Shown: positions 53,297 to 62,707, counted from the stretch's first letter. The stretch is DNA of 64,000 bases from Phaeobacter sp. B1627 (GCF_006265095.1 NZ_VCNK01000004.1:1-64000); one strand, 5' to 3'. A program made the numbers and translations. Notes: generated by a model not told the origin, from the sequence alone.

Positions 53297-54328
53297 TCAC
53301 TGAAGGATGGCGCTGCTCCACTCCGAGAGGAACGCGGCTTTTTTCAGCCGGTCAAGATACACCAGCAACCCCGGGCCCATACGGATGCGCCTGAGAGCCT
53401 GTGCCTCGCCGGTCCATGCGTCTTCCTCCGAGACGGAGACCGCGCCGGGGGCGGCTTCCCAACCTCGGGCGATCAAGTGATCGATGAACAGCCCTGCAAG
53501 CTCCGGCGCCTCGCTGGTTTTGGGAATGAATGCGGTCCTCATCATGATGATCGTATAGTCCTGTGGCAGCATGACGATGACCTCGTCCGGGTTTCCCTTG
53601 GCGCGGGCGTAGCTGCCGAGAACGTTATACGCCAAGGCCAGCTCGCCTGAGGACACGTCGTCGATCATCTGGCTGGAGCAGCAATAGAGTTTGACGCCAA
53701 AGGACCCCATGACCTCGCTCAGACGCCAGTAGGTCTCGGACGTGCGTGCATCCTGTGTTGCAAACAGATAACCGAGCCCGGAAGTCTGCAGATCATAGGT
53801 CCCGACCTTGCCTTCAAAACGGTCCGGGTGTTCGCGCATCAGGCCGATCAATTCCTGCCTGCTTTTTGGAATCGGCAACCCGGCCAAAGCACTGCGGGAC
53901 AGGACAATCGCGGCGGGTTCCTGCGTGAAGGCAAACAGGTTGTCGCGCCAGCGCGCCCATTCGGGCAGTTGCGCTGTGACCGAAGAGACGTACTTGCGCG
54001 ATAGCCCGTCGTTCACCAGTTTGGTCTGCAGGTCCGTGGCACTGGATATCGCCAGATCCACATTGTGCCCCTCGCGCCCCATAGCCACCATCAGCTCGGA
54101 AGAGCTGGCAACCGTGTAGTCCACCCTCACGTCCGGTCGCGATGACAGAAAGTCGCGTATTGTGGGTTCAAAAAACTCTGCGTCGCCATTGGAAATCACT
54201 CTCAGAACCTGGCGGGCATCTGCTGGACCGACGCTGATATGATCTTCGATTTCAAAGGCCTGTAGCGGTAGTGCGGCCCACTGCCAGCAAAGAAGGCTCA
54301 GGCCAAGGGAAAGTACAAACTTGCGCAT
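53297..54328 (-). CDS. Periplasmic binding protein encoded with TctDE
   Basis: 343 residues, signal peptide to about 24 (LQA), family 1 binding-protein fold (iron/polyamine-type) with ISNGDAEFFEPTIRDFL and YNVLGSYARAKGN motifs; two adjacent Cys at LYCCSS. No permease is next to it. It overlaps the kinase gene by 31 bases, so it is probably the ligand-sensing partner of the kinase rather than an importer subunit. Convergent with the Anbu gene. Confidence 0.83.
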   Translation of the reverse strand: MRKFVLSLGLSLLCWQWAALPLQAFEIEDHISVGPADARQVLRVISNGDAEFFEPTIRDFLSSRPDVRVDYTVASSSELMVAMGREGHNVDLAISSATDLQTKLVNDGLSRKYVSSVTAQLPEWARWRDNLFAFTQEPAAIVLSRSALAGLPIPKSRQELIGLMREHPDRFEGKVGTYDLQTSGLGYLFATQDARTSETYWRLSEVMGSFGVKLYCCSSQMIDDVSSGELALAYNVLGSYARAKGNPDEVIVMLPQDYTIIMMRTAFIPKTSEAPELAGLFIDHLIARGWEAAPGAVSVSEEDAWTGEAQALRRIRMGPGLLVYLDRLKKAAFLSEWSSAILQ

Positions 54329-55683
54329 GCGCCACCTTTCTCGCTGGAGTTGGTCAGAAGCAGCTGACCGCCATGGGCACGAGCAACTTCGTTCACGATG
54401 GTCAGGCCAAGGCCGGATCCCACAACCGTCTCAGTGTTGCTGCCGCGCACGAAACGGCGCGTCAGTCGTCCCATGTCGGCTTTGGGAAAGCCCTCGCCAT
54501 TATCCTGGACAGTGATCTCGACGCCGGTTTCGACAACACGCACTGTCACATAGACCCGGCTGTCTGGAGGTGAATATTTGATCGCGTTGTCCAAGAGGTT
54601 CAAGAGCGCGCTCTGCAGCAGGATTGCATCCCCTTTGACGCATATCGCGGCCTCAGGGATCGTGACGTCGAGTTCAATATCGCGCAAATCCGCCATCGGC
54701 ACGACGCGGGATACAGCATCCCGGGTCAGGCGGCATATCTCGACATCTTCGACCTCCAGGTGATCGGACCGAAAGGAGACCATCGCGTGATCCAGAAGTT
54801 GTCCCGCGGCGCGGCTGCTTTCGTCAATCGCACGGATCATCTCGCGCACGGCTTGGCGGTTCTGTGGTTTGTCGACGCGCCGCAGCGTGATTTCCGCCTG
54901 GGTGCGCACGGTGGTCAATGGGGTGCGGACTCTGTGAGCGGCTTCTGCGATCAGATCCTCTGACCGGGCGAGGGAGGCTTTGAGCCGACTCATGAAGCCG
55001 TTCAAAGCCCCCACCAGCACCTCCATCTCCGCAGGGACCGGCGCGGACACCGGTCGCAGATCCGAGAGGCCACGGCGGGAAACGGATCCCGCCAGTTGCC
55101 GCAGCGGCTGAATCGCGGATTGTGCCGCGAGAATGCCAAACAGGGCGGCGATGACAAAGAAGCCAAGGCCAAACCCGGCCACCGTGCGGGAGATCCCTGC
55201 CAATTGCTGTCGCAGGCCGTATCGGGTCTGGGCTACGGTCACCTCGATGAAATCCGGCTGCCCGTTGATCGACATCCGCCGGGTTGCGGTCACCATGCGA
55301 ATGCTCTCGCCGTCATAGCTGTCGGTTCTGAAGCGCGGCGCGGTATCCGTGGCGGCCATTGGTTTTGGCAGGTCGGGGTAGCCGGTCAGGAATTCTCCGT
55401 TGCGCGTGATGGTGTAAAAGACCCTGTCCTCGCTGATATTGCCCAGCATGGAGAAAGCGAAATACGGAATGTCCACGGTCAGATCGCCATTGCGGACCGC
55501 AGCGGAATCCAGGATGGCAGTCACCGAGGCCGCCAGGATCTCGTCCTGGCTTTGTCCGGCGAGATCACGCGCATAGGACTGGACCACAAGGAACATCAGC
55601 GTCGCAAGCAACGCAGCGCCTGTCAGCAGTTGTACGATCAGGCGGCGCTGGATTGATCCGCGCAGGCGAATGGATCCGCTCAT
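54298..55683 (-). CDS. tctE: TctE-type sensor histidine kinase
   Basis: 461 residues: two transmembrane helices (about 16-36 and 169-189), a periplasmic domain of about 130 residues, HAMP, phospho-acceptor His250 (AAHRVRTPL) and ATPase motifs DNGEGFP and GSGLGLTI. Typical of the kinase that senses tricarboxylates. Overlaps the regulator by 4 bases and the binding protein by 31. Confidence 0.9.
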   Translation of the reverse strand: MSGSIRLRGSIQRRLIVQLLTGAALLATLMFLVVQSYARDLAGQSQDEILAASVTAILDSAAVRNGDLTVDIPYFAFSMLGNISEDRVFYTITRNGEFLTGYPDLPKPMAATDTAPRFRTDSYDGESIRMVTATRRMSINGQPDFIEVTVAQTRYGLRQQLAGISRTVAGFGLGFFVIAALFGILAAQSAIQPLRQLAGSVSRRGLSDLRPVSAPVPAEMEVLVGALNGFMSRLKASLARSEDLIAEAAHRVRTPLTTVRTQAEITLRRVDKPQNRQAVREMIRAIDESSRAAGQLLDHAMVSFRSDHLEVEDVEICRLTRDAVSRVVPMADLRDIELDVTIPEAAICVKGDAILLQSALLNLLDNAIKYSPPDSRVYVTVRVVETGVEITVQDNGEGFPKADMGRLTRRFVRGSNTETVVGSGLGLTIVNEVARAHGGQLLLTNSSEKGGACASLYFPLA

Positions 55684-56345
55684 GACTGGCTCAACCGGTA
55701 GCCAAGGCCGCGCACCGTCACGATCTGCACGGCCGCTCCTTCGAGGTGTTTGCGCAGGCGGCCAACATAGACCTCGATCGCGTTTTCCGATGCGTCCACA
55801 TCATATGAAAATAGCCGGTCGACGAGTTTGGATTTCGAGAACACTTGCTCCGGGGCGCAGATGAAGATCTCCAGCAAGCGTAGTTCGCGGTTGCGCAGAC
55901 GGATTTCGCGGCCGTTCACAGTCAAGGTGCAGGCAAGTGGATCGAACACCACATCCCCGAAACTCTGCTGGTTACTTGCTCCACCGCTCTGCCGACGCAA
56001 GACTGCACGGCACCGGGCCTCCAGTTCCGAAAAATCGAAGGGTTTGACAATGTAGTCGTCGGCGCCAAGATCCAGCACACCCACCCTGTCCGACACCTCT
56101 GACCGAGCGGTCAGGACGATGATGGGCGTGTCGCGTCGTGCAGCGCGATGCGACTGCAGGAAGTGCCGACCGTCCCCGTCGGGAAGCATGATGTCCAGCA
56201 AAATGAGATCGTATTCGGTGGTCGCGATAAAGTCCTCGGCGGTGCCAAGGTTGCCTGCGCGATCCACCACATGCCCATCCAGACTGAGCCGATCCACGAC
56301 GGCGGTTGCGAGCTGGTCGTTATCTTCGACGAGTAAATACCGCAT
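55680..56345 (-). CDS. tctD: TctD-type response regulator
   Basis: 221 residues, OmpR class: Asp51 (LLDIMLPDGDG), Lys in YIVKPFDF, and winged-helix output (ENAIEVYVGRLRKHL). Divergent from tctC, with three direct repeats between them; so it likely activates the transporter operon when the kinase senses substrate. Confidence 0.93.
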   Translation of the reverse strand: MRYLLVEDNDQLATAVVDRLSLDGHVVDRAGNLGTAEDFIATTEYDLILLDIMLPDGDGRHFLQSHRAARRDTPIIVLTARSEVSDRVGVLDLGADDYIVKPFDFSELEARCRAVLRRQSGGASNQQSFGDVVFDPLACTLTVNGREIRLRNRELRLLEIFICAPEQVFSKSKLVDRLFSYDVDASENAIEVYVGRLRKHLEGAAVQIVTVRGLGYRLSQS

Positions 56346-56354
56346 GGGGGCGAA

Positions 56355-56383
56355 TCTTCAGCTCCGTGTCAGGTTTGTGTCAG
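56355..56383. promoter_or_regulatory. Tandem TctD-binding repeats
   Basis: TCTTCAG (56355-56361), GTGTCAG (56366-56372) and GTGTCAG (56377-56383): three copies of a TCAG-ended half-site every 11 bases. Direct repeats of this period are the usual target of OmpR-class regulators. They lie 10 to 38 bases from the tctD start and 65-93 bases from tctC. Confidence 0.6.
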
Positions 56384-56447
56384 CTTGGCGCGAAATATCC
56401 CGAGTCATGAGCGCGCAGACGTGCGTTTGTCAAATGGGAGGAACATT

Positions 56448-57434
56448 ATGACACTTTTTGCAATGGGTCGCAGGACCCTGCTTGCTGCTGCGGCGGCGAC
56501 TCTGACAATCGCTGGTCCGGCTCTGGCGGGCGGCCATCAGGTTCTTGAGAAGATGCACTTCCTCATCCCCGGCGGCGCTGGTGGCGGTTGGGACGGTACG
56601 GCCCGGGGCACCGGAGAGGCCCTGAGCAAAGCGGGCCTGGTTGGTACGGCGTCCTATGAAAACATGTCCGGCGGCGGTGGCGGCAAGGCGATTGGCTACC
56701 TGATCGAGAACGCGGACAGCCTTGAAGATACGCTGATGGTGAATTCCACGCCCATCGTGATCCGGTCCCTGACCGGCGTATTCCCGCAGAGCTTCCGTGA
56801 CCTGACCCTCGTGGCCGGCACGATTGGTGACTACGCGGCGCTGGTTGTATCCAAAGACAGCCCGATCAACTCCATGGAGGAATTCCTCGCGGCCTATCGT
56901 GCAGATCCCCGTGGCACCGCCGTGGGCGGCGGCTCGGTCCCGGGCGGCATGGATCACCTGGTGGCGGCCATGGTCATGGAAGCGGCAGGCGAGGATCCGA
57001 CCGAGCTGAAATACATCCCATATGATGCGGGTGGCAAGGCAATGGCCGCCTTGCTGTCTGGTGAGATCAAGGCCCTGTCGACCGGTTTCTCCGAAGCCAT
57101 CGCGCTTGCAGATGCCGGTGAGGTGAAGATCCTGGGCGTCACCTCGGATGATCGGGTGCCTGCCTATGACACGGCGCCGACCATGACCGAGCAGGGGCTC
57201 GACACTACATTCGTGAACTGGCGCGGTTTCTTTGCGGCTCCGGGCCTCAGCGAAGAGAAGCTGACAGCCTATCAGGATGCGATTGCCAAAATGTATGACA
57301 CGCCTGAGTGGGAAGAAGTGCGGGCCCGCAATGGCTGGGTCAACATTCACAACTCCGGCGATGATTTCCGTGTGTTCCTCGAAAACCAGGAAAAAGCCAT
57401 TGGCGATCTGATGAAAAAGCTCGGCTTCCTCTGA
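56448..57434 (+). CDS. tctC: Tripartite tricarboxylate transporter binding protein TctC
   Basis: 328-residue periplasmic binding protein (Bug family), signal peptide ending ALA near residue 27, mature part with IPGGAGGGWDGTARG and GGGSVPGGMDHL, which line the carboxylate site. ATG at 56448 has GGGAGG upstream. First gene of the tctCBA operon; a strong hairpin follows. Ligand is likely a di- or tricarboxylate. Confidence 0.94.
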   Translation: MTLFAMGRRTLLAAAAATLTIAGPALAGGHQVLEKMHFLIPGGAGGGWDGTARGTGEALSKAGLVGTASYENMSGGGGGKAIGYLIENADSLEDTLMVNSTPIVIRSLTGVFPQSFRDLTLVAGTIGDYAALVVSKDSPINSMEEFLAAYRADPRGTAVGGGSVPGGMDHLVAAMVMEAAGEDPTELKYIPYDAGGKAMAALLSGEIKALSTGFSEAIALADAGEVKILGVTSDDRVPAYDTAPTMTEQGLDTTFVNWRGFFAAPGLSEEKLTAYQDAIAKMYDTPEWEEVRARNGWVNIHNSGDDFRVFLENQEKAIGDLMKKLGFL

Positions 57435-57452
57435 GGCGGCGCTTTCATCTCT

Positions 57453-57484
57453 GGTCCGGCGCCCCCATTGGTGCCGGACCTTTT
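57453..57484 (+). terminator. Terminator/attenuator between tctC and tctB
   Basis: 11-base stem (57453-57463 with 57470-57480, one G-T pair), 6-base loop, then TTTT. Would end many transcripts after tctC, so the binding protein is made in excess over the membrane subunits. Confidence 0.8.
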
Positions 57485-57515
57485 CCCGAATGCATTTTAA
57501 AAACAGGAGGCGATC

Positions 57516-58001
57516 ATGGCGCTTGACCGTTGGATCGCGCTGATCATTCTCGGTATCGCTTTGGCCTACGGCTATGCGGCCTATTTCACGATGGACCAGC
57601 TTCTGCCCCCCTTCATGCAGCGCAATCCGATCTGGCCCAGTACTTTTCCAAAAGTGCTGGCGGTGATGGCAATTTTCACATCGCTGGTGATTGTGCTCGG
57701 TTTGGAAAAACCCAGTGGCGAGGCCGCGACGCCGGACATCGATTACCGGCGCCTGGGTGATTACAAGATCGGGCAGGCGGCGTGCCTCCTTGGGTTGATG
57801 GTGGCCTATGCGCTGCTCTTGCGCCCGGCCGGCTTTTTGCTGTCCACAGCCGGTTTCCTGACACTTGGGGGCATGATCCTGGGCGAGCGAAAGCTCTGGG
57901 TGCTCTTTCCCGTGGCAGCGCTGGCGACAGGTGTTGTCTGGTATCTGGTCGAAGGGGTGTTGGGCATCTTTCTGCGGCCGCTGCCTTTCTTTCTCGGATA
58001 A
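57516..58001 (+). CDS. tctB: Tripartite tricarboxylate transporter small membrane subunit TctB
   Basis: 161 residues, four or five transmembrane helices, family TctB. Preceded by ACAGGAGG. It lies between tctC and tctA as usual. Confidence 0.92.
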   Translation: MALDRWIALIILGIALAYGYAAYFTMDQLLPPFMQRNPIWPSTFPKVLAVMAIFTSLVIVLGLEKPSGEAATPDIDYRRLGDYKIGQAACLLGLMVAYALLLRPAGFLLSTAGFLTLGGMILGERKLWVLFPVAALATGVVWYLVEGVLGIFLRPLPFFLG

Positions 58002-58013
58002 ACGGAGAGTACG

Positions 58014-59534
58014 ATGCTAGAAGGTTTGACGATCGGTCTATCCACGGCCTTTTCGATTACAAATATCCTCATGGTGATCGGAGGATGTTTGATCGGGACA
58101 TTCATCGGTATGCTGCCGGGGCTCGGTCCGATGTCGATTATTGCGATCATGATCCCGGTTGCGATTACTCTGGGCGATCCGTCTGCCGCGCTGATCCTGC
58201 TGGCCGGCGTCTATTATGGCGCGATCTTCGGGGGCTCCACGTCATCGATACTGCTCAACGCGCCCGGAGTGGCCGGGACGGTCGCCACCAGCTTCGATGG
58301 CTATCCGATGGCGCGTGCGGGCAAAGCGGGCAAAGCGCTGACCATCGCGGCGATCTCGTCGTTTATGGGGGGGACCATCGGGGCGGTGCTTCTGATGATA
58401 TTCGCCCCGATGTTGTCGACGGTTGCGTTGCTCTTTCATTCGGCAGAATATTTTGCGCTGATGGTTGTGGGGCTTTCGGCGATTGCCGCATTCGCGGGCA
58501 CAGGAAACGTGGCAAAAGCGGTGATGATGACGCTTCTGGGGCTGATGATGGCCACAGTCGGCGAGGGCGCGTTGTTCAACATGCCGCGCTTTACCATGGG
58601 GCTGATGGATCTGCAGTCGGGGTTCAGTTTCATCACCCTGGCAATGGCAATGTTTGCTCTGCCGGAAGCGATCTTTCTGGTGATGAATCCCGCCCGGTCG
58701 GCGCAATCAGGCCAGGACGGTGGCAAGATCACCGGCCTGCGCATCACCCGCGACGAGGCCCGCAAGATTGCTCCTGTGATCGGGCGCCAGTCAATCCAGG
58801 GGTTTTTCATTGGCGTTCTGCCCGGGGCTGGGGCGACGATTGCCTCTTTTCTCGGGTACGCAGTTGAACGCAATATCGCCTCGGAAGAAGAGCAGAAGGA
58901 ATTCGGCAAAGGCTCCATCAAGGGTCTGGCCGCGCCGGAAACCGCGAACAACGCCGCCTGTACCGGCTCCTTTGTGCCGTTGCTGACACTTGGGATCCCC
59001 GGGTCCGGAACCACGGCCATACTGTTGGGTGCTCTGATCGCGCTGAACGTGACACCGGGCCCCCGCCTGATGATCGACAGCCCCCATATCTTCTGGGCGG
59101 TCATCATCTCGATGTATATCGGCAATCTTGTTCTGCTCGTTCTGAACCTGCCGCTGATCCCCTACATCGCCAAAGTGTTGTCGGTCCCGCGCACCTATCT
59201 GATCCCATTCATTTTGTTCTTCACCCTGATGGGGTCCTATATCGGACAGAACAATGCGACGGAGTTGTTGATCCTCGTGGGCTTTGGCGTATGTGCGACG
59301 GTTTTGCGGTTCGCTGATTACCCTCTGGCACCTTTGCTGATCGGCTTTATTCTGGGTCGTATGCTTGAGGATAACTTTTCACGATCCATGCAGATCTATG
59401 ACGGCGCCGCATTCATCCTGGATCGCCCGATGACACTGGGTCTGTTGGTTCTGGCCATCTTGCTGGTGGTGGTGCCGAGTTACCGCGCAAGGCGTGCCCG
59501 TGCCCGCGCAGCCGGGGTGGCCGATGGGGACTAA
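58014..59534 (+). CDS. tctA: Tripartite tricarboxylate transporter large membrane subunit TctA
   Basis: 506 residues, about 12 transmembrane helices, with the TctA signature GxxPGxGP in IGMLPGLGPMS and the second GVLPGAGATI loop, plus GGSTSSILLNAPG and GIPGSGTTAILLGAL. Forms the sodium- or proton-driven pore with TctB. Confidence 0.95.
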   Translation: MLEGLTIGLSTAFSITNILMVIGGCLIGTFIGMLPGLGPMSIIAIMIPVAITLGDPSAALILLAGVYYGAIFGGSTSSILLNAPGVAGTVATSFDGYPMARAGKAGKALTIAAISSFMGGTIGAVLLMIFAPMLSTVALLFHSAEYFALMVVGLSAIAAFAGTGNVAKAVMMTLLGLMMATVGEGALFNMPRFTMGLMDLQSGFSFITLAMAMFALPEAIFLVMNPARSAQSGQDGGKITGLRITRDEARKIAPVIGRQSIQGFFIGVLPGAGATIASFLGYAVERNIASEEEQKEFGKGSIKGLAAPETANNAACTGSFVPLLTLGIPGSGTTAILLGALIALNVTPGPRLMIDSPHIFWAVIISMYIGNLVLLVLNLPLIPYIAKVLSVPRTYLIPFILFFTLMGSYIGQNNATELLILVGFGVCATVLRFADYPLAPLLIGFILGRMLEDNFSRSMQIYDGAAFILDRPMTLGLLVLAILLVVVPSYRARRARARAAGVADGD

Positions 59535-60711
59535 GCCGCTCTCCGGTATCCGGGTACTGGATCTGACAAATGTGCTCGCCGGGCCGTATTGCTGTTACCA
59601 GCTGGCTTTGTTGGGCGCAGAGGTCATCAAGGTCGAGCGCCCGGGAACCGGTGATCTGGCGCGCCAGCTCGGTGCCGATCCGGAGCGGAATGCGGCCCTC
59701 ATGGGGGTCAGTTTTCTGGCTCAGAACGCGCAAAAGAAATCGGTCACGCTCAATATGAAGACCGAACAAGGCAAGGCGCTGCTACGGCGCCTTGTCCGCA
59801 CATCCGACGTGTTGGTTGAGAACTTTCGCCCTGGCGTCATGACCCGTCTCGGCCTGGGGTATGATGCCCTCAGCTCCGAGAACCCAGACCTGATCTATTG
59901 CGCCATCAGTGGCTTTGGTCAGGACGGGCCCTGGAAGGACAATCCGGCCTACGACCAGATTGTGCAGGGGGTGAGCGGTGTGATGTCGGTGACGGGTGAT
60001 GACAGCAGCGCGCCGCTTCGCGCGGGCTATCCGCTGGCCGATACGCTGGGCGGCATGACAGCGGCCTTTGCGATTGCGACGGCGCTGAATGATCCGGAGC
60101 GGGGCGGCTTTCTGGATATCTCCATGACCGAAGCGGTGATTTCCAGCATGGGTTGGGTGGTGTCGAACCATCTGATCGCCGGGCAGGAGCCCGGTGCGCA
60201 TGGCAATGAGAATACGACCTCGGCACCGTCGGGCACCTTCGCCTGTGCCGACGGACCAATCAACGTTGCAGCCAACCGGGACGCGCAGTGGCAGTCCATG
60301 GCGCATCATCTCGGTCGGGCTGATCTTCTGGCGCATCCCGACTATGCCACGCGTGAAGATCGCAAGCGCAACCGTCATATGCTGCGGGCGGAACTGGAGA
60401 GCGTCTTGCGTCAGCGCCCGGCGGCGGAATGGGTTGAAGAACTCAACGCACTTGGGGTGCCGAGCGGACCTGTCCTGAGCGTGCCGCAAATCCTGCGCGA
60501 ACCGCAGGTCAGGAACCGGGGTCTCGTGGCCGAGGTTGAAACCGCCGACGGTGTTCTGCCGCTGACCGGCTCGCCGTTGCGATTTGGCACTGTGCGGCCC
60601 GTTCCCGAGACGGCACCACCCGCGCTTGGCGCCGATAACGACCGGATCTGGAGTGACCTTGGCCTGTCTGCGCAAGAGATCGCAACCCTGAGGCAGGAGC
60701 ACGTGATATGA
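59524..60711 (+). CDS. CaiB/BaiF-type (formyl-CoA transferase family) CoA-transferase
   Basis: 395 residues, family III CoA-transferase: start LSGIRVLDLTNVLAGPYC, LGAEVIKVERPGTGD with the catalytic Asp in that region, and the RPGVMTRLGLGYD segment. Would attach CoA to the imported carboxylic acid. ATG at 59524 overlaps tctA by 11 bases. Acts before the citryl-CoA-lyase-like enzyme, which overlaps it. Confidence 0.92.
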   Translation: MGTKPLSGIRVLDLTNVLAGPYCCYQLALLGAEVIKVERPGTGDLARQLGADPERNAALMGVSFLAQNAQKKSVTLNMKTEQGKALLRRLVRTSDVLVENFRPGVMTRLGLGYDALSSENPDLIYCAISGFGQDGPWKDNPAYDQIVQGVSGVMSVTGDDSSAPLRAGYPLADTLGGMTAAFAIATALNDPERGGFLDISMTEAVISSMGWVVSNHLIAGQEPGAHGNENTTSAPSGTFACADGPINVAANRDAQWQSMAHHLGRADLLAHPDYATREDRKRNRHMLRAELESVLRQRPAAEWVEELNALGVPSGPVLSVPQILREPQVRNRGLVAEVETADGVLPLTGSPLRFGTVRPVPETAPPALGADNDRIWSDLGLSAQEIATLRQEHVI

Positions 60712-61475
60712 GTGATGTCAGCGACTGGTGGCGCACGTCGATTATTGACATGGAGCCGGGGAGGATTGAACTGCGCGGATCGCCCATCCAGGACTTGATC
60801 GGAACGGTTGGGTTTGCCGAGATGATCTGGCTGATGGTGCGGGGCGACCGACCCACACCGGATCAGGCCCAGCTGTTCGAAGCGGCGCTGGTCTCTGCGG
60901 TGGATCATGGTCCACAGGCGCCGTCCATCGCGGCCGCGCGAATGGCGGTGACCTGTGGTTTGCCGCTCAACAATGCGATGGCCAGTGCGGTCAACATGCT
61001 GGGTGATGTCCATGGCGGCGCCGGTCAGCAGGCGGTCGAGCTATACTATCTTGTCGCAGAGTCTCCTGCTGATCTGCCCCAGTCTCTGGACAAGTGGCGG
61101 GCCGAGCACGGCAAGATCATTCCCGGATTTGGTCACCGGTTTCACAAACCCACTGATCCCCGCGCGCCCAGATTGATGGAGCTGGTTCGTGACGCTGCGG
61201 CGAAAGGTGCCGTCTCTGGCAGATTTGCGGATATTGGTGAAGCAATCGAAGCACAGATCACGCTGGAAAAGGGGCAGCCGGTGCCGATGAATATCGATGG
61301 CGCGACGGCTGTGATCTATGCGGAACTTGGCTTTGCACCACCCCTTGCGCGCGGGCTTTTCTGTTTGTCGCGTTCGGTTGGTATTCTCGCCCATGCGTGG
61401 GAGCAACAACAACAGGGTGGGCGGAACAAAGGGCCGACTCCCCCACATTACAGATGGACATATGACGGCAACTGA
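60708..61475 (+). CDS. Citrate-synthase-fold citryl-CoA-lyase-like enzyme
   Basis: 255 residues, about 60 per cent of the length of citrate synthase, as for citryl-CoA lyase and the C-terminal part of ATP-citrate lyase. Conserved NNAMASAVNMLGDVHGGAG and GFGHRFHKPTDPR bring the catalytic His residues. Probably splits a 3-hydroxy acyl-CoA, formed by the CoA-transferase next door, into acetyl-CoA and an oxo-acid. Substrate (citrate, citramalate or other) not known. Confidence 0.82.
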   Translation: MSDVSDWWRTSIIDMEPGRIELRGSPIQDLIGTVGFAEMIWLMVRGDRPTPDQAQLFEAALVSAVDHGPQAPSIAAARMAVTCGLPLNNAMASAVNMLGDVHGGAGQQAVELYYLVAESPADLPQSLDKWRAEHGKIIPGFGHRFHKPTDPRAPRLMELVRDAAAKGAVSGRFADIGEAIEAQITLEKGQPVPMNIDGATAVIYAELGFAPPLARGLFCLSRSVGILAHAWEQQQQGGRNKGPTPPHYRWTYDGN

Positions 61476-62499
61476 CGGGTTTCGCCTGATCGTCACGATC
61501 TGCGTGGCGCTGCTGGGGACAGTCATTTTTGAACTGATCGGATTTCCAGCCGCTCCTTTGACAGGGGCAGCGGCCGCAATTTCTGTGGCCGCTATCGCCG
61601 GATTGCCGGCGCTTGTACCTGCGTGGCTCCGGACAACGGCCTTTGTTTTGCTGGGCATCAATATCGGCAGCAGCGTGACCTCCGAGATGCTGCAGACCGC
61701 CTTGAGGTGGCCCATCACAATCGCCATTCTGTCTCTGAGCCTGTTTGTTTCGCTGCAAATTTCACGATTTGGCTTGCGGCGATGGATGGGGTTCAACTCA
61801 CAGGACTCCGTGTTGGCGGCGGCACCTGGTCACCTCAGCTATGTGCTGGCGTTGTCGATCAGTGACAACGGCCAAACCTCGCGTATCGCAGTGGTGCAAA
61901 GCGTCCGGGTGCTGTTCCTCACTCTCTGCGTGCCGGTGCTCGTGGCCACGGTCTTTGGGGCGAGTGGCGAGATCATCGTTGCGCAGCACCCATTGATGCC
62001 ATGGGCGCTTCTGTTGCTGGTCGCAGTGACAGTTCTTGTCGGAGCCGTGTTTGTGCGCCTCAATGTGCCCGCAGCCTACCTGCTGGCAGGAATTCTGTGC
62101 AGTGCGCTCGGCCACGTGTTCTCGATCACGCCGGGGCGCCCGCCCGAGGCTGCGACCTATCTGGCATTCCTCGTGATGGGGACGTTGATCGGATCCCGCT
62201 TCGTGGGGCAGAGCCTTGCCGGATTGAGGCTGGATTTCGTGGCGGGCCTCTGGGTCACCGCTGCAAATGTGGTGATCACGCTGCTGACCATTGCGCTCTG
62301 CATGCAATTTCTGGGGCTTTCGCCGGCCTTGTTGATCGTCGCCTTTGCGCCCGGCGGCGTCGAAGCGATGGCAGCGATCGCAGTCACCCTGGGCCTTGAT
62401 CCGGCCTTCGTGGCAGCCCATCACGTGATGAGACTGCTGATCCTCACCGGTCTCATCCCATGGATGTTGCACGCGGCCAGACGGGGCAGCGGCCTATGA
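61462..62499 (+). CDS. AbrB-family membrane protein (ammonia-monooxygenase-like)
   Basis: 345 residues, about ten transmembrane helices in two related halves, the duplicated AbrB/'putative ammonia monooxygenase' family of transporters. Not related to the AbrB DNA-binding domain. ATG at 61462 overlaps the lyase by 14 bases, so it is part of the tct operon, perhaps moving a product or counter-ion. Confidence 0.8.
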   Translation: MTATDGFRLIVTICVALLGTVIFELIGFPAAPLTGAAAAISVAAIAGLPALVPAWLRTTAFVLLGINIGSSVTSEMLQTALRWPITIAILSLSLFVSLQISRFGLRRWMGFNSQDSVLAAAPGHLSYVLALSISDNGQTSRIAVVQSVRVLFLTLCVPVLVATVFGASGEIIVAQHPLMPWALLLLVAVTVLVGAVFVRLNVPAAYLLAGILCSALGHVFSITPGRPPEAATYLAFLVMGTLIGSRFVGQSLAGLRLDFVAGLWVTAANVVITLLTIALCMQFLGLSPALLIVAFAPGGVEAMAAIAVTLGLDPAFVAAHHVMRLLILTGLIPWMLHAARRGSGL

Positions 62500-62503
62500 C
62501 CGC

Positions 62504-62541
62504 AAAGAGCCCCGACAACGATGAGGCTGTCGGGGCTCTTT
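62504..62541. terminator. Bidirectional terminator hairpin
   Basis: Perfect 14-base stem (62504-62517 with 62528-62541) with a 10-base loop, starting AAAG and ending CTTT, between the convergent AbrB-family and lipoprotein genes. T-rich ends on each strand allow termination both ways. Confidence 0.88.
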
Positions 62542-62567
62542 GACGCCATATCGGCGGCTGCGGATCT

Positions 62568-62705
62568 CTATTCGCCGTTTTGAACGTCCTGAGCTTCCTG
62601 TTCAATTCCCGCGCCTAGGGCGGCGACATCTCGACCCAGGCCTTCGGTGGTTTCGCAGGCAGACAACACAACGACTGCGGCTATCATGAGGCTGAAAATA
62701 CGCAT
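62568..62705 (-). CDS. Entericidin A/B-like lipoprotein
   Basis: 45 residues: lipobox LSAC with lipid-Cys at 16, then ETTEGLGRDVAALGAGIEQEAQ, the entericidin pattern. Found by translating the gap; too short for the usual cutoff. Small cell-envelope lipoprotein, linked in enterobacteria to stress and bacteriolysis. Two bases after the next - gene, so cotranscribed. Confidence 0.85.
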   Translation of the reverse strand: MRIFSLMIAAVVVLSACETTEGLGRDVAALGAGIEQEAQDVQNGE

Positions 62706-62707
62706 GT

